Below, in pieces: positions 60,392 to 64,000 of a DNA stretch of 64,000 nt. The DNA comes from Photobacterium sanctipauli (GTDB taxonomy: Bacteria > Pseudomonadota > Gammaproteobacteria > Enterobacterales > Vibrionaceae): assembly GCF_003026495.1 (NCBI RefSeq), contig NZ_PYMA01000005.1:186001-250000 (forward strand). The letters are read 5' to 3'. The notes under the pieces were generated by a model. It was not told the origin of the DNA, did not search any database, and saw only the letters and a program-made list of their open reading frames with translations. Position 1 is the stretch's first letter. Every line of letters starts with the position of its first letter. The translations under genes and the position numbers were made by a program.

Positions 60392-62212
60392 TTAAGATTG
60401 ATCTTCAGCCCAATTAGGGTGCTCATTGGCTGTACGCCATGGGTTGATAGGTGTTGGGTATTTAGGGTCGCACCGTGCATCAATGACAAAAGGCCCTTTG
60501 GCTGCAAGTGCACGATCAAATGCTGCAGCAAGTTTACTTGGATCTTCAACGACCTCGCCATCACCACCTAGCGACTTGGAGAAATCAGCCCAGTTATGCC
60601 TGTTTAATGAGGTGAGCTGTTTTGCGATTGGGGTCTTTGCGCGTAAGTAGACATTGCCTAGTGCACTGTTGTTAATTACGACGACAATAAGCGGGATATT
60701 GTTACGTGCGGCTGACTGTATTTCTATTCCATTCATCAACATACAGCCGTCGCCAGTAATAACGACGCTTGTTTTATGTGGTTGGGCAACTTTGGCGCCT
60801 ATACCTGCGGGAATAGCCCAGCCCATCGGGGCCAAGGCGGTTGCTGTTAGGTATTCCCTTGGGGCTTGGCTTTGCCAGTAGTGACCAGCAAAAGCACGAT
60901 GCGCGCCGGAGTCTCCGATGATCATGGTTTCTTTTGGCATTAGCTGCTGAAGTTCATGGATGACTCGGGCTGGATGCATGGGGATAGCATTACTTAGGGT
61001 ATTTTCGCTATCGTAAAAACGCGATCTATCTTTTATGGTGCCGAGCCATGCTTGCCGTGCTGAGACAGTTTCGGAAACTGGCTTCAACTCTTCACTTTGT
61101 TCATCCGCTAACAACCACTCAAGCAAGGTTTTTATATCGCTGTTGATGGCATAATCAATGGGGTAGTTCTTAGAAAAAGCCGAGATGTTAACATCGGCTT
61201 GATAGATACCGTTCTCGGGCTTGAGGTGTTCATCCCAACGCATGGTATCCCGTTGATTCAAACTTGAACCTAAGACGATAAGCACATGGTTATCTGCAAT
61301 ACCTTGGTTGGGGCAGTTCGGGTTGGACTTATCACTATTGAGTAGTGCCAACGTTGAGTGCTGAGTTCCCGCATAACCAAATACACCGAGGGACAATGGA
61401 TGATCTTCCGGGAAGACACCTTTGGCTTTTAGGGTTGTTGCCACTGGGATATGGTATTTTTCCGCAAAGGCGAGTAGGGCGTCGCTTGCTTCCGACCTGA
61501 CAGCACCGCTACCCGCAAGGATCGTGATATTCGTCTGATTTGACAGGCAGCTGGTTACCATACCTTTTATTAGTTTGCTCGCCGCGCTTAAGTCTATCGC
61601 CCTTGGACTGATGTTTTCGCATTGGATGCATTTGTGCAGAGACGGTGTGTACTGGATGGACTCAGTTTGTATTTGCTTAGGAAAGCTTAAGCTAACCGGC
61701 CGTTGATCCCGTCCGAGCATTTTGCGCATTGCGGTATCGAGCATATGCGGTACCATTTGTGATTGCGGAATTTCCAGCGCCAGTTCGGTAACTTGGCTTA
61801 AAAAGCCAATATCATTGAGTCCGGCTGCACTGGCATCTTGGAATCCACCGCGGCCATCCCATTCGGTTGGGACTTCCCCCGCGAGGGTTAGGATCGGTGA
61901 ACCATCCGCGTAGGCTGCTGCTAGTGGGCCCACCATGTTAGCTATACCTGGCCCGCCTATCCCCATGCATACGCCAAACTTACCACTCGCCCTCGCATAA
62001 CCATCGGCCATGTAGGCTGCGCCAGCTTCGTTGGCAGCAACAATCGCTTTTACGTCTTTGTCTGTCGTACCGAATTCATCAAGAAAAGGGTCTACCACAC
62101 CACCTGGGACCATAAAGATATGATCTACCCCTTGTTTGTGTATGGTATCGAGTACATAGCGAGCTGTACTTGTTTCAACTGTCTGTTCATTACTTTGTTC
62201 TGGCTTTTCCAT
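60392..62212 (-). CDS. Thiamine-pyrophosphate-dependent decarboxylase/synthase (acetolactate synthase-like)
   Basis: The 606-residue protein has the three-domain POX/ALS layout: the pyrimidine domain with catalytic Glu in AIVAANEAGAAYMADGYARASG, a central domain, and the PP domain with the TPP motif GDGCMLMNGIEIQSAARNN, ending INN. Substrate may be a 2-oxo acid such as benzoylformate, oxalyl-CoA or pyruvate; the segment GGVVDPFLDEF replaces the usual GG-N/S. No regulatory subunit (ilvN-type) follows, so ordinary valine synthesis is unlikely. It lies between a DyP peroxidase gene (20 bases upstream) and a CMD-like gene. Confidence 0.88.
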   Translation of the reverse strand: MEKPEQSNEQTVETSTARYVLDTIHKQGVDHIFMVPGGVVDPFLDEFGTTDKDVKAIVAANEAGAAYMADGYARASGKFGVCMGIGGPGIANMVGPLAAAYADGSPILTLAGEVPTEWDGRGGFQDASAAGLNDIGFLSQVTELALEIPQSQMVPHMLDTAMRKMLGRDQRPVSLSFPKQIQTESIQYTPSLHKCIQCENISPRAIDLSAASKLIKGMVTSCLSNQTNITILAGSGAVRSEASDALLAFAEKYHIPVATTLKAKGVFPEDHPLSLGVFGYAGTQHSTLALLNSDKSNPNCPNQGIADNHVLIVLGSSLNQRDTMRWDEHLKPENGIYQADVNISAFSKNYPIDYAINSDIKTLLEWLLADEQSEELKPVSETVSARQAWLGTIKDRSRFYDSENTLSNAIPMHPARVIHELQQLMPKETMIIGDSGAHRAFAGHYWQSQAPREYLTATALAPMGWAIPAGIGAKVAQPHKTSVVITGDGCMLMNGIEIQSAARNNIPLIVVVINNSALGNVYLRAKTPIAKQLTSLNRHNWADFSKSLGGDGEVVEDPSKLAAAFDRALAAKGPFVIDARCDPKYPTPINPWRTANEHPNWAEDQS

Positions 62213-62232
62213 TGGAATACCTATTGAAAAGA

Positions 62233-63684
62233 TTAAGCTGAAAGAGAGCGTAGGAACTGTAGGCTAGGCATAAAGAAGTACTCTCCGCCTAATGTCTTCA
62301 CAAAACCTGAAAAGCTAAAGTCAACCTGCTCTGCGTTAGGGCTGCCCCAGCTTGTTGGCCATTTTTGTGCCGCTGGTGGTTGCCCTTTCTTAGCTTGCCC
62401 AACGAGGGGATCCATGCCCGTGCCTTGGCGAACAAATCCCTCGTTGTTACACCAGGTGTTTTGCATAAAAATAAACTGATCAACAATGTCTGCTTGTAGG
62501 CTGATAAAGAGTAATCCAGCGTCTGTCCATTCTTTATTTGGGGCTAGGTCAGTTGAACCAAAGCTGATGCCGCGTCTGACTATTCGTCGGCTTCGCTCGA
62601 TGGTGGGTGGGGAGTTAAACTGACGTACCGTGTCACCGCGTGGGTTAGTTTTACGGGCATGGGAGTGGAAAGGGCATTTCAATCCATCAGCGTCATCGTC
62701 GTAGTTAAAGTTGTTGAATAGGTTACTCCAGCCATCGTTACCTTGCTCAGAGATCGGCGTACCATCTTTGAATCGTCCAACGCATAAAGCTCCGGCATAT
62801 TCAGCGTCAACGTTGGTTGGGCTATTCTCCGAAAGGGTGTTCGCTAATATATCCAATCGGTCCCAAAAACCTTTGATATTTTGTTGCAGTTTTCGGTAAA
62901 CAACATAGGTACCAAAGCTGTCAGCATTACCGCCTGGATCCGGTACCATGACCGTATTGAGTGGTGCGCTGGGGTCATTTCGTGAATAGCCACCATTTTT
63001 AAATTCTTCATTTAATTCAGAGAATAAGAACTTAGGGTTGCTGACGCCATCAACGAAGCCAAAGTGCTCGATAACCTGCTGCTTATCGTTACGCATTACA
63101 TGGCCTTTCTGCACGAAAACGACCTCGGCAACCCCAGCCATGGATGCTTGTAGCTTCTGAACCTCTTGCTCGAGTTGCTGTTCAGCTTGCGCGCTGTCGA
63201 TTCCACCAAGCGCAAGCAATACCATGCCATCAATTTGACGAAGAAAACCGTTTTCCCATTGCTCTAGGTCATCGTTCAATGGGTTGGCCGTAGGGTTATG
63301 ATCGCCGCGAGGTAAGGTATCAAAAGGTGTGGTTAGATCTTTCATGCCGGCTTGAAATGCTTTGTCGCTAGGCCATTTCTCCTGTTCAATCCCTAATTGC
63401 TTATAGCCATGGCAACTCAACATCAGATTAGTGAAAAGGTGTATTTCATTCTTTTCCTTAAACCGCTGTTGTTGGTTTTGTTGCTCCAACGTTGAAGTCA
63501 CCTGATTGCTGATCTGAGCAAGCCATTGACGATTCGCGGTTGAATCACCAACAAAAGAAAAGAAGACATGGCGTGAATGATCTCTACCATGGCCTTTTAG
63601 GATATTGCCCTGTAGTTGACTAAATGCTTGTTGAAAATTGGGGTCATCAATTTCGATGTTGGTTTGGTTTAAATTGGCTGACAT
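62233..63684 (-). CDS. DyP-type haem peroxidase
   Basis: The 483-residue protein is a dye-decolourising peroxidase of the longer class: FGFVDGVSNP gives the distal GxxDG motif with the catalytic Asp, CPFHSHARKTNPRGD holds the proximal His region, and RRIVRRGISFG the distal Arg. No signal peptide is present, so it is cytoplasmic or carried as cargo. The C-terminus (PSLQFLRSLSA) does not show a clear encapsulin-loading tag. It belongs to an operon with a TPP enzyme and CMD-like proteins, an association I do not know to be described. Confidence 0.9.
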   Translation of the reverse strand: MSANLNQTNIEIDDPNFQQAFSQLQGNILKGHGRDHSRHVFFSFVGDSTANRQWLAQISNQVTSTLEQQNQQQRFKEKNEIHLFTNLMLSCHGYKQLGIEQEKWPSDKAFQAGMKDLTTPFDTLPRGDHNPTANPLNDDLEQWENGFLRQIDGMVLLALGGIDSAQAEQQLEQEVQKLQASMAGVAEVVFVQKGHVMRNDKQQVIEHFGFVDGVSNPKFLFSELNEEFKNGGYSRNDPSAPLNTVMVPDPGGNADSFGTYVVYRKLQQNIKGFWDRLDILANTLSENSPTNVDAEYAGALCVGRFKDGTPISEQGNDGWSNLFNNFNYDDDADGLKCPFHSHARKTNPRGDTVRQFNSPPTIERSRRIVRRGISFGSTDLAPNKEWTDAGLLFISLQADIVDQFIFMQNTWCNNEGFVRQGTGMDPLVGQAKKGQPPAAQKWPTSWGSPNAEQVDFSFSGFVKTLGGEYFFMPSLQFLRSLSA

Positions 63685-63814
63685 TGTTCATCTCCTGCTA
63701 TCCGTGAGTCGATGTATTTGAATGAGTCGGGGTAATCTGGCTAGATAAGGGGGTGACCACCCATGTGGCCAACGCCTTATTCTTTCCAATCGACAAATGA
63801 AGTGTGCGCTAGCG

Positions 63815-64000
63815 CTATAGTGATGGCTCTTGAAGGTGCGGCATTCCTTCAGGTGCACCAAGTTCAAACACATTAAGCTGGCAAGCAACCATGCAGTAAT
63901 AGCCCGTTAAAGCGGCGATCTCGGTAATTTCCTGGGTATTGAATGCTTGCTTTAGCGCTTGGTAAACGCTGTTTTTTACGCGTTTGTTATTCACAACTTC
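63815..64000 (-). CDS. Carboxymuconolactone-decarboxylase-like protein, 5' part beyond window
   Basis: The visible 61 C-terminal residues read ... VYQALKQAFNTQEITEIAALTGYY, then CMVACQLNVFELGAP and a stop TAG at 63815. This is the C-terminal repeat of an AhpD/CMD-like fold. The residue pattern resembles the CMD-like protein at the other end of the operon, so two such proteins may bracket the DyP peroxidase and TPP enzyme. The start lies outside the window. About 130 bases separate it from the peroxidase gene. Confidence 0.65.
   Translation of the reverse strand, partial: EVVNNKRVKNSVYQALKQAFNTQEITEIAALTGYYCMVACQLNVFELGAPEGMPHLQEPSL

Noticed and set aside
62233-63684. Encapsulin cargo assignment for the DyP peroxidase
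   Set aside because: No encapsulin shell gene in the window and no clear loading peptide at the C-terminus.
63688-63888. 66-codon minus-strand frame near the window end
   Set aside because: Another minus-strand frame, 63815-64000, gives a CMD/AhpD-like sequence that fits the operon; the 66-codon frame is Arg/His-rich and overlaps it.

Overview
The window reads as chromosomal DNA from a gamma-proteobacterium of the family Vibrionaceae, probably Photobacterium-like or a close Vibrio relative. The evidence is a set of small families typical of that group (DUF3069, DUF3389, a CpxR-like regulator, an OmpU-type porin), a compact nan cluster with an RpiR-type NanR, a DUF368 polyprenyl-phosphate transporter, and a trypsin-like protease with a GlyGly-CTERM tail. 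This is inference from protein resemblance read by eye; no search was run. No rRNA, tRNA, CRISPR array, transposase or prophage was seen.

Layout. 1-4.7 kb: an acyl-CoA synthetase (cut by the window edge) divergent from a TetR regulator, a small membrane protein, then a LysR regulator divergent from a VOC protein and an exported isochorismatase-like hydrolase. 4.8-9.4 kb: a purine salvage unit (AzgA-type permease, adenosine-deaminase-family enzyme) and two tandem LysR regulators, with a dyad operator-like motif upstream of the deaminase. 9.6-13.5 kb: a compact operon of a MurE paralogue, a PBP5-like carboxypeptidase and an MFS exporter, which I consider one of the two most unusual loci here. 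13.7-14.8 kb: a sensor-domain membrane protein split by an in-frame TAA.

14.9-24.2 kb: a sialic acid catabolic region (nanA, nanR, nagA, nanE-nanK-nanT-nanQ, and a porin). It is tied together by at least seven copies of a dyad close to GRAGT-NNN-ACTYC in the three divergent intergenic regions, the expected NanR operators. 24.2-38.8 kb: mostly household and envelope genes: M48 lipoprotein protease, hotdog thioesterase, phosphotransferase, a retropepsin-like lipoprotein with a degenerate active site, DUF2797, cytochrome c', cytochrome b561, cis/trans fatty acid isomerase with a ToxR-like regulator upstream, a GGDEF response regulator, YceH, YaeQ, a YdcF-type protein, and a 162-bp repeat with terminal inverted repeats.

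38.9-43.2 kb: a TPP-riboswitch-controlled pyrimidine salvage operon (thiD, ABC transporter, tenA). 43.4-53.2 kb: PhnA-like protein, acidic lipoprotein, GlyGly-CTERM protease, codBA, orphan OmpR-type regulator, Lpp-like lipoprotein, SCO1/SenC, and periplasmic asparaginase. 53.3-59.4 kb: an undecaprenyl-phosphate-centred envelope glycosylation locus (DUF368 transporter, GtrA, two-component system, GT2, ArnT-like glycosyltransferase). 59.8-64 kb: a carboxymuconolactone-decarboxylase-like / TPP enzyme / DyP peroxidase operon running off the window end; its combined function is not known to me.
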